From contig DATISF010000038.1 of NCBI GenBank assembly GCA_035468985.1, forward strand, positions 163,775-227,774: a stretch of 64,000 nucleotides of DNA, read 5' to 3'. Below are positions 35,616 through 42,888 of the stretch, in pieces. The stretch is from DASVHS01 sp035468985 (GTDB lineage: Bacteria > Acidobacteriota > Thermoanaerobaculia > Gp7-AA8). How positions within the stretch are numbered: position 1 is the first letter of the stretch; each line of letters starts with the position of its first letter. The translations under genes were made by a program, and so were the position numbers. A model generated the notes under the pieces. That model ran no database searches. It saw only the letters and a list, made by a program, of their open reading frames with translations, and was not told the origin of the DNA.

Positions 35616-36734
35616 CTAGCTGTCCTCGGGTTTCGGCTTCGCGCTGTTCGCGGGCTGGATGTCGTTGTTCACCTGCACCGCCGCTCCGGGCCGCAGCTTG
35701 AACACGCCGGAGGAGACGACTTCCTCCCCTGCCTTGACACCGGTCAGGACCGCGACCTGATCGCCGCGCGCGCCTCCCAGCTTCACGAACTGTTGCCGCA
35801 CGCCGCGGAACGGCTTGCCGTCGGGACCCTTCACGTTCTCGACGATGAAGACCGAGTCGCCGAACGGCGCGTAGCTGATCGCTGATGCCGGGAGTGCGAT
35901 CACCTGGCTGGCCGCGCCTTTCGCGAGTCGTGCCTCGACATACATGCCCGGCCGCAGCTTTCCGCTGCGATTCTCGAAAATGGCCTGCACGCGGGCGTTG
36001 CGGGTGGCCTCGTCGATGACCGAATCGACGGCGGCGATCCTGCCGTTCTCCGTCCCCGCATCCGCTGTGACCTGCACGGCGGCGCCCTGCCTGAGACGAC
36101 CGACCTCCTGCTGCGGAACGCTGAAGTTCACGTACACCGGCTGCAGCGCCTGCAGCGAGACGATCGGCGATCCCCCGGCCAGGTACTGTCCGAGGTTGAC
36201 CTGCCGGATGCCGAGCACTCCGGCGAACGGGGCGCGGATCGTTTTCCGCTCGATCGATGCGCGGATCTCCCCCGCTCGTGCTTCGGCCTGCTTGAACTGC
36301 GCCGCCGCCTGGTCGTACGCCGACTGCGGAATCACGCCCTTCGGCAGCAGGTCCTGCGTCCGCTGCAGCTCCAGCCTCGACAACTCCCTCTGCGCCTCCG
36401 CCGCGGCGAGCTGCGCCCGCTCCTGCTTGGTATCGAGGCGGACGAGGACGTCACCCTTGTTGACGTGCTGCCCGGACTGGAATGCGATCTGTTCGACGAG
36501 TCCGGGAAGATCGGCGCTCACCGTGACACCGTTGACCGCCACGACCGTGCCAATGGCGTTGAGCGTGCTGTCCCATGGCTCCGTCTTGGCGATGACTGTC
36601 GTCACCGCCTCCGGCGGAGGCTGGAAACCGGCTCCTGCCGCCATCGCGCTGCGGATCTGGAAGAACTTGAAGCCGCCGACGGCCGCGAGAAAAGCGAACA
36701 CAACGGCGAGCATGAGGATCATGCGCTTGAACAT
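35616..36734 (-). CDS. RND efflux periplasmic adaptor (HlyD/MFP family)
   Basis: 372 residues from ATG 36734, with a membrane anchor 'MFKRMILMLAVVFAFLAAVGG'; a longer in-frame start lacks support. Lipoyl-like motif 'VSADLPGLVEQIAFQSGQHVNKGD' (in parts), alpha-hairpin 'AQRELSRLELQRTQDLLP', barrel domain 'IRAPFAGVLGIRQVNLGQYLAGG'-type strand, and a C-terminal domain 'VAVLTGVKAGEEVVSSGVFKL'. It links the RND pump to an outer-membrane channel. The transporter gene starts 20 nt downstream, so the two form an operon. Confidence 0.93.
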   Translation of the reverse strand: MFKRMILMLAVVFAFLAAVGGFKFFQIRSAMAAGAGFQPPPEAVTTVIAKTEPWDSTLNAIGTVVAVNGVTVSADLPGLVEQIAFQSGQHVNKGDVLVRLDTKQERAQLAAAEAQRELSRLELQRTQDLLPKGVIPQSAYDQAAAQFKQAEARAGEIRASIERKTIRAPFAGVLGIRQVNLGQYLAGGSPIVSLQALQPVYVNFSVPQQEVGRLRQGAAVQVTADAGTENGRIAAVDSVIDEATRNARVQAIFENRSGKLRPGMYVEARLAKGAASQVIALPASAISYAPFGDSVFIVENVKGPDGKPFRGVRQQFVKLGGARGDQVAVLTGVKAGEEVVSSGVFKLRPGAAVQVNNDIQPANSAKPKPEDS

Positions 36735-36835
36735 GGTTGGGCCCTCGATGAGTCTTAACTGTCCGGTTGTCGCGTTCGTTACGGAGAATATCCGAAACGT
36801 CGGAGCAGGGCTGTCAACTTCCACAGGCCGTGGAG

Positions 36836-37219
36836 TCAAGCCGCGTGGTCGCTCAAAAAGACCGCCACCGCGGACTTGGCAACGCGTCCCTCTGCGACTC
36901 CGATGACGAGTCCGTAGAACTCGTCCTCGTCAGCGTCGATCTCGATTCCATTCAGCTCCAGGAAGAGCAGCGCCGCCGCAACCGCGGTCCGCCTGTTCCC
37001 GTCAACAAACGGATGATTGCGACAGATCCCGTAGAGAATCGCGGACGCCATCTCCACGACGGTCTCGTGAAGAAAGACTCCACCGAATGTAGCCTCGGCG
37101 CTTCCCAGGGCGTGTGCCAGCAATCCGAGGTCGCGAGCTCCGGCGGAACCGTCATAGCGCTCGATCAGGTCCTGGTGAAGCGCGAGGACCTCGTCCAGCG
37201 TAAGGAAAATGGGGTTCAT
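36836..37219 (-). CDS. doc: Doc-type Fic-fold toxin
   Basis: 127 residues from ATG 37219, which overlaps the antitoxin stop by one base (TGATG); a GTG one codon earlier is also possible. The Fic active-site loop 'RNHPFVDGNRRTAVAA' is visible with His69, Asp73 and Asn75. 'TLDEVLALHQDLIERYDG' and 'DLGLLAHALGSAEATFGG' are the conserved Doc elements. Doc kinases phosphorylate elongation factor Tu and halt translation. Normally the partner is Phd; here the partner is AbrB-like. Function is inferred from family and gene pairing. Confidence 0.88.
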   Translation of the reverse strand: MNPIFLTLDEVLALHQDLIERYDGSAGARDLGLLAHALGSAEATFGGVFLHETVVEMASAILYGICRNHPFVDGNRRTAVAAALLFLELNGIEIDADEDEFYGLVIGVAEGRVAKSAVAVFLSDHAA

Positions 37220-37446
37220 CACTCGCTGAGGCGCTTGAACAGACCCGCGTAACGTCGATTGATCTTCTCGACCGCCTTCCGGATCTTCCGCTCACGGGCC
37301 CGGTCACGCACCGGCGTCACCACCAGCACATCGCCGTTCGTCGAGATCTCCAGTTCGGTGTTCTCGTCGATCCCCAGCTGCTGCAGGAGGGGCTTGTCGA
37401 GAACCAGCGCGAGACTGTTTCCGGTCTTCGTGAGCTTCTTCACCAT
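37219..37446 (-). CDS. AbrB-family antitoxin paired with Doc
   Basis: 75 residues. The N-terminal swapped-hairpin AbrB fold is clear: 'KKLTKTGNSLALVLDKPLL', 'LGIDENTELEISTNGDVLVV'. The basic C-terminus ('RARERKIRKAVEKINRRY') would neutralise the toxin. It starts immediately 3' of a palindrome at 37447-37472, presumably its autoregulatory operator. The stop overlaps the doc start. Confidence 0.88.
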   Translation of the reverse strand: MVKKLTKTGNSLALVLDKPLLQQLGIDENTELEISTNGDVLVVTPVRDRARERKIRKAVEKINRRYAGLFKRLSE

Positions 37447-37472
37447 GTACGAACGATAACATCGATTCGTAC
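37447..37472. promoter_or_regulatory. Putative operator palindrome of the AbrB-Doc operon
   Basis: GTACGAACGAT and ATCGATTCGTAC are imperfect inverted arms around AACA, ending directly at the antitoxin start codon. Toxin-antitoxin operons are usually autoregulated by the antitoxin at such a site. The site also lies between this operon and the divergent DoxX gene starting at 37527, so it may affect both. Confidence 0.55.
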
Positions 37473-37526
37473 GTACGCGTCACCAATCGTCAGCCGCGGA
37501 GTCTAATTCGGCCAGGAGGTAGTCCC

Positions 37527-37907
37527 ATGGATCCCCGCGTCAATCAGGCGTTCTGGGTTCTTCGTATCGGCCTCGGGCTCGGCGCATTCCTCGCCGGCCT
37601 CGACAAGTTCTTCAATTTTCTTGCGGACTGGCCGATGTATCTCAGCCCGCTGGCCACACGTGTTCTGCCCATCAGCGCGCAGACGTTCATGCACATGGCC
37701 GGGGTCATCGAGATGATCGTCGGCCTCTCGATCCTGGCCGGGTTCACGCGGATCGGCGGCTACGTCGTCATGGCCTGGCTGATCGCCATCGCCATCAATC
37801 TCGTGACCACGCAAATGTTCTATGACATTGCGGTCCGCGACGTGGAAATGTCGCTGGCCGCATTTACACTCGCCCGGCTCAGTGAAGCACGGTCCCAGAA
37901 GACGTAA
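37527..37907 (+). CDS. DoxX-family membrane protein
   Basis: 126 residues with four membrane helices. AGGAGG precedes the ATG by 9 nt. 'WVLRIGLGLGAFLAGLDKFF' and 'AGVIEMIVGLSILAGFTRIGG' are DoxX hallmarks. In other bacteria such proteins are linked to redox and thiol homeostasis at the membrane. It is followed by a small exported protein gene 9 nt downstream. Confidence 0.85.
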   Translation: MDPRVNQAFWVLRIGLGLGAFLAGLDKFFNFLADWPMYLSPLATRVLPISAQTFMHMAGVIEMIVGLSILAGFTRIGGYVVMAWLIAIAINLVTTQMFYDIAVRDVEMSLAAFTLARLSEARSQKT

Positions 37908-37916
37908 GGAGGAAGA

Positions 37917-38252
37917 ATGAAGAAGATCGCCCTGACCCTGTTTGTCATCGCCCTCGCATCACCCCTTGCCGCCGAGACATGGAAAGGTGTCGCACTCATG
38001 GATGCCAGCTGCGCCGCGAAAAAAGACGTGATGGCGCATCCGGAGAATCACAAGAAAGGCTGCGCACTGCAGTGCAGCAAGTCCGGATACGGCGCTATCG
38101 TCGACGGCAAGTTCGTCAAGTTCGACAAGAAGGGCGACGAGCTCGCGGTCGAAGCTCTGAAGAAGAGCGACAAGAAGGATCACCTCACCGCCAATGTGAC
38201 CGGCGAGTTGAAGGATGGAACGATCGAGGTCAGCGCACTGACCCTCGAATAG
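37917..38252 (+). CDS. Small exported protein with conserved Cys residues
   Basis: 111 residues with a signal peptide (MKKIALTLFVIALASPLAA). The mature part has 'VALMDASCAAKKDVMAHPENH' and 'KGCALQCSKSGYGAIVDG', then Lys-rich segments ('FDKKGDELAVEALKKSDKK'). Three Cys (one, then C-x3-C) and His suggest a metal- or thiol-binding site. No family is named. AGGAGG lies 9 nt upstream of the ATG. It is convergent with the beta-helix gene and coupled to the DoxX gene, so a shared envelope redox role is possible. Confidence 0.7.
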   Translation: MKKIALTLFVIALASPLAAETWKGVALMDASCAAKKDVMAHPENHKKGCALQCSKSGYGAIVDGKFVKFDKKGDELAVEALKKSDKKDHLTANVTGELKDGTIEVSALTLE

Positions 38253-38272
38253 CGCCGCTCCTCACCCTGCGG

Positions 38273-39898
38273 TCAATGTCTGACCGCGCGGCGGCGCCCC
38301 GTGCCGACCTTCCGGTATTCGTAAGCCCCGATATCGGGAGCCGAGTCGCGTGGGGCGCCGTCGAAGTCGATCGCCGGCGCTCCGGTGGCAGTCCCTCGGT
38401 TGATGGCCGCGCTGTTCGCCAGAAGATGCGCGTCGAAATTCGACATGGTCGCATTCACGACGCCCGGCTGCTGGTTGCAGAGATCGTTCAAGCCGGGACA
38501 GGTCGTGTCCTTCGTTCCGATCACCAGCGAGTAGTCGGCGTCGAACGGATTCGCCGGAAACGTCTCCTGGTACATCAGGCAGGTGCTCTCGAACGGCTGC
38601 AGGTAGTCGGTCTGGCCCACGAAGAGGTTGTTGCGGACCGTCACACGCTCCGTACCGTCGCACTGCTGCCCCTCCGCACATTCCGCGACGAGGAGGCAGT
38701 CTCCTTCTCCCGTGAAGCTCACGTTCGTGACGCTGGCCCGATCGCCTCTGAACAGCAGGATGAACACTCCGTCGCCGCCGGCGCGGCAGGCATCGACGTT
38801 CCACGTGAACGGCTGTCCCTGGTGAAAGCCGCAGTTCGCGTCGATGATGCTGTTCTCGATCACCGCCGGTCCCGCGGTCTTGAGCTGATTGCCGGCGTTG
38901 CCTGCGGCGAGCGTTCTGCGGATCTCGATCGACGACCCCGGCCGCGCGTACAGCAGATCGAGACCATCCGAGGTGTTGTTGAGGAATTTCGATTCTTCGA
39001 TGATCCAGCGGCCGCGCGTCGCGCCGGTGCCGACGCCATCGCCGTATCCGCCTGCCGACTGCGCCCAGCAGCCGGTCGGCACTTTGCCCGGCCAGGTCTC
39101 GCCGCATCCATTCCACTCCACGACCCAGCGCGTGAATCGCAGCACGCCTGAATTCGAATCGTCCCCGTCGATGTCACCGTCCCACCCCACCCACCCGTTC
39201 GCCGCGATGCGAACGTTGTCCACGGTCCAGTCGGTCAGACGTCCGGCATGCACGCCCCCCGACGCGAGACCGTGAATGTCGAGATCGCGCAGGAGGACGT
39301 TTTGAGAGTCTTCGGCGTAGATCCCGATTGATGCCCACGTGCCGAACGGCGGCGTATCGCGATTACAGGCCAGTGAGCCCGAGTGGGACTCGACGCAGCT
39401 GGAGTGATCGGTGATCTCGAGGCAGCGGACCTCGACGTTGCTGCTGCGAGTCAGATCGACGATGAAGTCCGCTCGCTCGGTGCCCCACAACTCCGGCGGC
39501 GTTCTGCATCCCGCGTCCCATCCCGCCCCGGCGATGCGCGTCGGAGCCGACGTCGACGGTCCGCTCGGGATCGGCGGCATGTGGCATCCCCACGGCCCTG
39601 TCGGCTCGCACAGACCCGCACCCGGCGCTCCGAGGCCCATCATGTAGCTGCCGGCGCCGATCACCAGCGTGTCTCCGCCGGCAATTCGAGGCGTGCCCTC
39701 CGGCGGCAACGCACGGAACGGATGGTCCCAGGCACACGGCTGGCCGGTTCCGCTACCGGAATATGCGGCATTGATCGTCCCGGTGCACTGTTGCTCCGAT
39801 CCGCCGTCGGTTCGCACGTAGTACGTGGATGCAACGGCGGAGGAAGCGAGCAGGGAGACGACGATCGCGAAATACACGGCCGGCCTGGTTGTACACAT
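38273..39898 (-). CDS. Secreted right-handed beta-helix, choice-of-anchor Q-like protein
   Basis: 541 residues from ATG 39898, with signal peptide 'TTRPAVYFAIVVSLLASSAVAS'-like in its N-terminus; an earlier in-frame start is weaker. The repetitive body has beta-helix rungs ('NVEVRCLEITDHSSC', 'NVLLRDLDIHGLASGG', 'IIEESKFLNNTSDGLDLLY', 'ERVTVRNNLFVGQTDYL'). The C-terminus 'APAIDFDGAPRDSAPDIGAYEY' (in part) is the choice-of-anchor Q ending seen in many secreted bacterial proteins. Many Cys pairs suggest disulfides. It is exported; function unknown. A 107-bp leader (39899-40005) separates it from the MITE. Confidence 0.85.
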   Translation of the reverse strand: MCTTRPAVYFAIVVSLLASSAVASTYYVRTDGGSEQQCTGTINAAYSGSGTGQPCAWDHPFRALPPEGTPRIAGGDTLVIGAGSYMMGLGAPGAGLCEPTGPWGCHMPPIPSGPSTSAPTRIAGAGWDAGCRTPPELWGTERADFIVDLTRSSNVEVRCLEITDHSSCVESHSGSLACNRDTPPFGTWASIGIYAEDSQNVLLRDLDIHGLASGGVHAGRLTDWTVDNVRIAANGWVGWDGDIDGDDSNSGVLRFTRWVVEWNGCGETWPGKVPTGCWAQSAGGYGDGVGTGATRGRWIIEESKFLNNTSDGLDLLYARPGSSIEIRRTLAAGNAGNQLKTAGPAVIENSIIDANCGFHQGQPFTWNVDACRAGGDGVFILLFRGDRASVTNVSFTGEGDCLLVAECAEGQQCDGTERVTVRNNLFVGQTDYLQPFESTCLMYQETFPANPFDADYSLVIGTKDTTCPGLNDLCNQQPGVVNATMSNFDAHLLANSAAINRGTATGAPAIDFDGAPRDSAPDIGAYEYRKVGTGRRRAVRH

Positions 39899-40005
39899 GA
39901 CGTCAATGTCACGCGCGGCCCGCGGCCGGACCGTGTTTGAGGTCACCCGAGCGAGTTCGGGGTGTAAACCCGACCGCCCTCCGCACGGAAGGCGACCGCA
40001 CGCGC

Positions 40006-40153
40006 CTAGGGAAGCTCTAAACAAGTCGTCATCCTGAGTCCGCGAAGCGCGACGAAGGATCTCAGGATCCGAAAACGCCTGCCATTTCGAGATCCTTCGC
40101 CGTCTTCGCGGCTCAGGATGACGTGAACAACGACTTGTTCAGAGGTTCCCTAG
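40006..40153. mobile_element. 148-bp MITE-like element, copy 1
   Basis: Ends CTAGGGAAGCTCTAAACAAG (left) and CTTGTTCAGAGGTTCCCTAG (right) are inverted repeats of about 20 bp. The core (40027-40123) is a copy of the CGTCATCCTGAG hairpin repeat. A second copy with about 95% identity over the same 148 bp lies at 57268-57415. CTAG at both ends suggests a 4-bp target duplication. No coding capacity. Confidence 0.85.
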
Positions 40154-40155
40154 CG

Positions 40156-40287
40156 GCTCTCGACGAGGAGGCGCGGCGCCAGGTCAACTGGTTTCATGGG
40201 CGGAGGTTCGCCCACGCCGGCGATGCCCTCGCTGCGACGTTCGACGGACCGGCTCGGGCCATCCGATGCGCCCGCGAGATCGTGATG
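40156..40287 (+). pseudogene. Remnant of a class III adenylate/guanylate cyclase domain
   Basis: Directly after the MITE, a 44-codon stretch reads 'LDEEARRQVNWFHGRRFA', then 'GDALAATFDGPARAIRCA'. The latter matches the 'GDGFLATFDGPARAIRCA' block of bacterial adenylate cyclase domains. No start, no second half and no stop in a sensible place. The rest of the domain is missing upstream, where the MITE begins, and the match ends before 40290. It is therefore the truncated debris of a cyclase gene. Confidence 0.6.
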
Positions 40288-40355
40288 TCGAACAGCGCGG
40301 TTGCTCGGAACGCTGGGTCACTGGCCGCTTTACGTGGTGAAATGGAGTCAGACCC

Positions 40356-41312
40356 ATGGCATCCCCGCTCTTCGCACTCTTTACCGGACGCAGCTCGGCG
40401 CGCGGCGTCGAGGTCGTCACGCCACAGCGCACGTTTTCCGACGTCATCCTGCCGCCCGCCACACGCAGAGCTCTGGACGAAGCGCTGGCGCAGGTCCGCA
40501 ATCACTCCCTCATCTTCACGCGCTGGGGTCTCGGCGAACGGCACACGTCCGGCCTCGGCCTGGCGTTCAACTTCGCCGGGCCGCCGGGAACAGGAAAGAC
40601 GATCTGCGCCGAAGCGATCGCCCATTCCCTCGGCCGGAAGCTCCTCGTCGTCGACTACGCCGAGGTCGAGTCGATGTGGATGGGGGAGACGCCGAAGAAC
40701 GTCGTCGCCGCGTTTCGCTCCGCAACCGAGCACAACGCCGTGCTCTTCTTCGACGAAGCCGACGCCATCGCCAGCCGGAGAGCGGCCGGCTCGAGGCTGC
40801 CGCAGGACCGCGAAGCGAACATCACCGTGAACGTTCTTCTGCGCGAGCTCGAGTCGTTCAACGGCGTGGTGATCTTCGCGACGAACCTCGCCGCGAACTT
40901 CGACCCGGCCTTCGAGCGCCGCATCCGCGCCCACGTGCGATTCGAGATGCCGGGAGCCGAGGAACGCGAGCGCATCTGGAGCGTCCAGGTGCACCCGAGC
41001 AAGACGCCGCTGGCGCGCGACGTCGATTTTCATGCTCTTGCCGAAACATTCGACGTCAGCGGCGGCGACATCAAGAACGCGGTGCTCAAAGCCGCGGCAG
41101 CGGCAGCCGCGCAATCGGAGCGGCAGATTCGCCAGGAGCACTTCGTACGGGCGATGGCGGACGTTCTCGCGGCGAAAGAGATCATGAAGCAGTCGCTCTT
41201 CACCGAAGAACCGCGGAGCAACATCGAAGCGCGGCTCACCGCCGCACTCCTGCTGGCCGGCGGCGCGCTGATCGCCGCCGTCATCGCGCTCGGAGTCGTC
41301 CTGCTTCGGTAA
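40356..41312 (+). CDS. AAA ATPase with C-terminal membrane anchor
   Basis: 318 residues, GGAG 9 nt upstream of the ATG. Walker A 'GPPGTGKT' at residues 75-82, Walker B 'VLFFDEADAIAS' at 129-140, and a C-terminal arginine finger in 'AFERRIRAHVRFEMP'. The AAA+ fold is followed by a C-terminal membrane helix ('LTAALLLAGGALIAAVIALG', about 294-318). Such small membrane-anchored AAA proteins resemble ATPases that remodel or extract membrane proteins. No protease domain. The gene overlaps the convergent HxlR gene by 32 nt. Confidence 0.85.
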   Translation: MASPLFALFTGRSSARGVEVVTPQRTFSDVILPPATRRALDEALAQVRNHSLIFTRWGLGERHTSGLGLAFNFAGPPGTGKTICAEAIAHSLGRKLLVVDYAEVESMWMGETPKNVVAAFRSATEHNAVLFFDEADAIASRRAAGSRLPQDREANITVNVLLRELESFNGVVIFATNLAANFDPAFERRIRAHVRFEMPGAEERERIWSVQVHPSKTPLARDVDFHALAETFDVSGGDIKNAVLKAAAAAAAQSERQIRQEHFVRAMADVLAAKEIMKQSLFTEEPRSNIEARLTAALLLAGGALIAAVIALGVVLLR

Positions 41313-41976
41313 CAACATCGGCAGGCGCCCGCTCCGGAAGCGGGAACAACGTGAAGAATCGCCTGGCGGCAGCCTTGTCTCCGTCGACTTTGAAATCGCC
41401 GGCGCGCACCGCATCGGCGAGACTCCGCCCGCCGTACGCGACGGCGAGGAATGTGTCGGTATCGCCTTCCAATGTCGTGTCGGGATGGTCCGCGCCGCCG
41501 CGAGTCAACTCGATGCGGCCGCGACTCACGCGCGCATGGAAGCGATCGTCGGCGATCCTCAGCTCGATCGTCGCGTCGAAGCCGGCGGCGGACCGCGGAT
41601 CGAACATCGTACGAAACGACAGAATCACCGAGTCGGCGTTCATTCCCGCCTGCGGCAGGAACGGCGATCGCGCCGCCCAGCGGCCGAGCGCCTTGATGAC
41701 GTTTTCCAGCTCCAGGCCCCACTCCGTGAGCTCGTAAACCCACGCCGCCGCGGGCGGCGGCAGCTTCCGGCGGCGAACAATCGCCGTACGCTCGAGCTCC
41801 TCCAGCCGTTCCGTCAGCACGTTCGGACTGATCCCCGGCAGCCCGGCCCGAAGATCCGTGAATCGCTTGGGGCCGAGGATCAGTTCGCGGACCACGAGCA
41901 GTCCCCATCTCTCGCCGATGAGATCGAGCGCATGCGCCGTGGCGCACCCGTCCTCGTAGCTCCGTTTCGTCCTCAC
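41281..41976 (-). CDS. HxlR-family transcriptional regulator with SCP2-like domain
   Basis: 231 residues. N-terminal winged helix-turn-helix of the HxlR type: 'YEDGCATAHALDLIGERWGLLVVRELILG' (in parts), 'RFTDLRAGLPGISPNVLTERL'-like recognition helix, then a wing. The C-terminal ~90 residues ('DATIELRIADDRFHARVSRG', 'FKVDGDKAAARRFFTLFP') are SCP2 sterol-carrier-like and may bind a ligand. It is divergent from two VOC-family genes, which it probably controls. The 97-bp AT-richer region between them (41977-42073) would be the operator. Confidence 0.85.
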   Translation of the reverse strand: MRTKRSYEDGCATAHALDLIGERWGLLVVRELILGPKRFTDLRAGLPGISPNVLTERLEELERTAIVRRRKLPPPAAAWVYELTEWGLELENVIKALGRWAARSPFLPQAGMNADSVILSFRTMFDPRSAAGFDATIELRIADDRFHARVSRGRIELTRGGADHPDTTLEGDTDTFLAVAYGGRSLADAVRAGDFKVDGDKAAARRFFTLFPLPERAPADVVTEAGRLRAR

Positions 41977-42073
41977 GGGCTCAGCTTACACCAGCGAGTT
42001 GTTGTTTGCATCTTGTTAGTTGCTTTTTAGGACTAGTGAGCTTAGATTGGCCGTCCGGAAAGGAGAAACCACG

Positions 42074-42487
42074 ATGCCCGAAGTGAACACCTATCTCTTC
42101 TTCAACGGAAACTGCGCCGAGGCGATGAAGTTCTACGAGAAGACTCTTGGCGGAAAACTGGAACTGATGGCAGCCAGAGGAACACCGGCCGAAACTCACG
42201 TGCCTCCCGGCAGCGTCGACAAGATCCTCCACGGCCGGCTGAAACTCGACGGTGGCGATCTCCTCGCCTCGGACTGGATGGCCCCCGAGCCGTTCGAGGG
42301 AAAGAAAGGCTTCCGCGTTTCCCTCGGCTACAAGACGGTGGCCGACGCCAGGCGGATCTTCGATGCGCTCTCCAAAGGCGGATCGGTGCAGATGCCGTTC
42401 GAGAAGACCTTCTTCGCCGAGGGCTTCGGAATGCTCGTCGATCGCTTCGGAACCGCGTGGATGGTCGGCGCCGGCTTCACGGCCTGA
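42074..42487 (+). CDS. VOC/PhnB-like protein
   Basis: 137 residues from ATG 42074 with AGGAG upstream. PhnB/YjdN-type signature: 'TYLFFNGNCAEAMKFYEKTLGG', 'ILHGRLKLDGGDLLASDW', 'VSLGYKTVADARRIFDALSKGG' and the terminal 'GFGMLVDRFGTAWMVG'. These are vicinal-oxygen-chelate fold proteins, mostly uncharacterised, some related to demethylubiquinone methyltransferases in annotation only. Followed after 10 nt by a second VOC gene. Confidence 0.88.
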   Translation: MPEVNTYLFFNGNCAEAMKFYEKTLGGKLELMAARGTPAETHVPPGSVDKILHGRLKLDGGDLLASDWMAPEPFEGKKGFRVSLGYKTVADARRIFDALSKGGSVQMPFEKTFFAEGFGMLVDRFGTAWMVGAGFTA

Positions 42488-42497
42488 GGAGGTCACG

Positions 42498-42872
42498 ATG
42501 CTGGCAGCGATCGACGCAATGGCCACGGTCGCCGTGAAGGACCTTCAACGCGCCCGGAAGTTTTGCCAGGACACGCTCGGGCTGAATGCCGTTCACACCG
42601 ATCAGCACTTCATCCGCTATCGCAGTGGCAACGCCGCGATTCTTGTGTACGTGTCATCGTTCGCGGGGACGAACCGGGCCACGGCGGTCACGTGGGCGGT
42701 CGGCGACGAGCTCGAGAACATCGTCAGCGCTCTGAATGCGAAAGGCGTCGAGTTCGAGCACTACGACCTGCCGCAGACGGTTCGAAAAGGTGACATTCAC
42801 GTATCCGGTAAGACACGGGTGGCGTGGCTGAAGGATCCTGACGGTAACATCCTCTCTCTCGTGAGCGGATGA
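42498..42872 (+). CDS. VOC-family (glyoxalase/bleomycin-resistance fold) protein
   Basis: 124 residues from ATG 42498 with GGAGGT in front. Glyoxalase-like layout: 'MATVAVKDLQRARKFCQDTLGL', 'AVTWAVGDELENIVSALNAKGV' and 'VAWLKDPDGNILSLVS', whose Asp-Pro-Asp-Gly-Asn and last Ser/Leu strands are typical. It could be a dioxygenase, lyase or resistance protein; metal ligands cannot be assigned with confidence. In an operon with the PhnB-like gene and possibly the MATE gene 16 nt downstream. Confidence 0.85.
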   Translation: MLAAIDAMATVAVKDLQRARKFCQDTLGLNAVHTDQHFIRYRSGNAAILVYVSSFAGTNRATAVTWAVGDELENIVSALNAKGVEFEHYDLPQTVRKGDIHVSGKTRVAWLKDPDGNILSLVSG

Positions 42873-42888
42873 TTGCTGGTACCGTGTC

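Noticed and set aside
39899..40005. Riboswitch in the leader of the beta-helix gene
   Set aside because: Some short stems can be drawn, but no motif of a known riboswitch class is visible.
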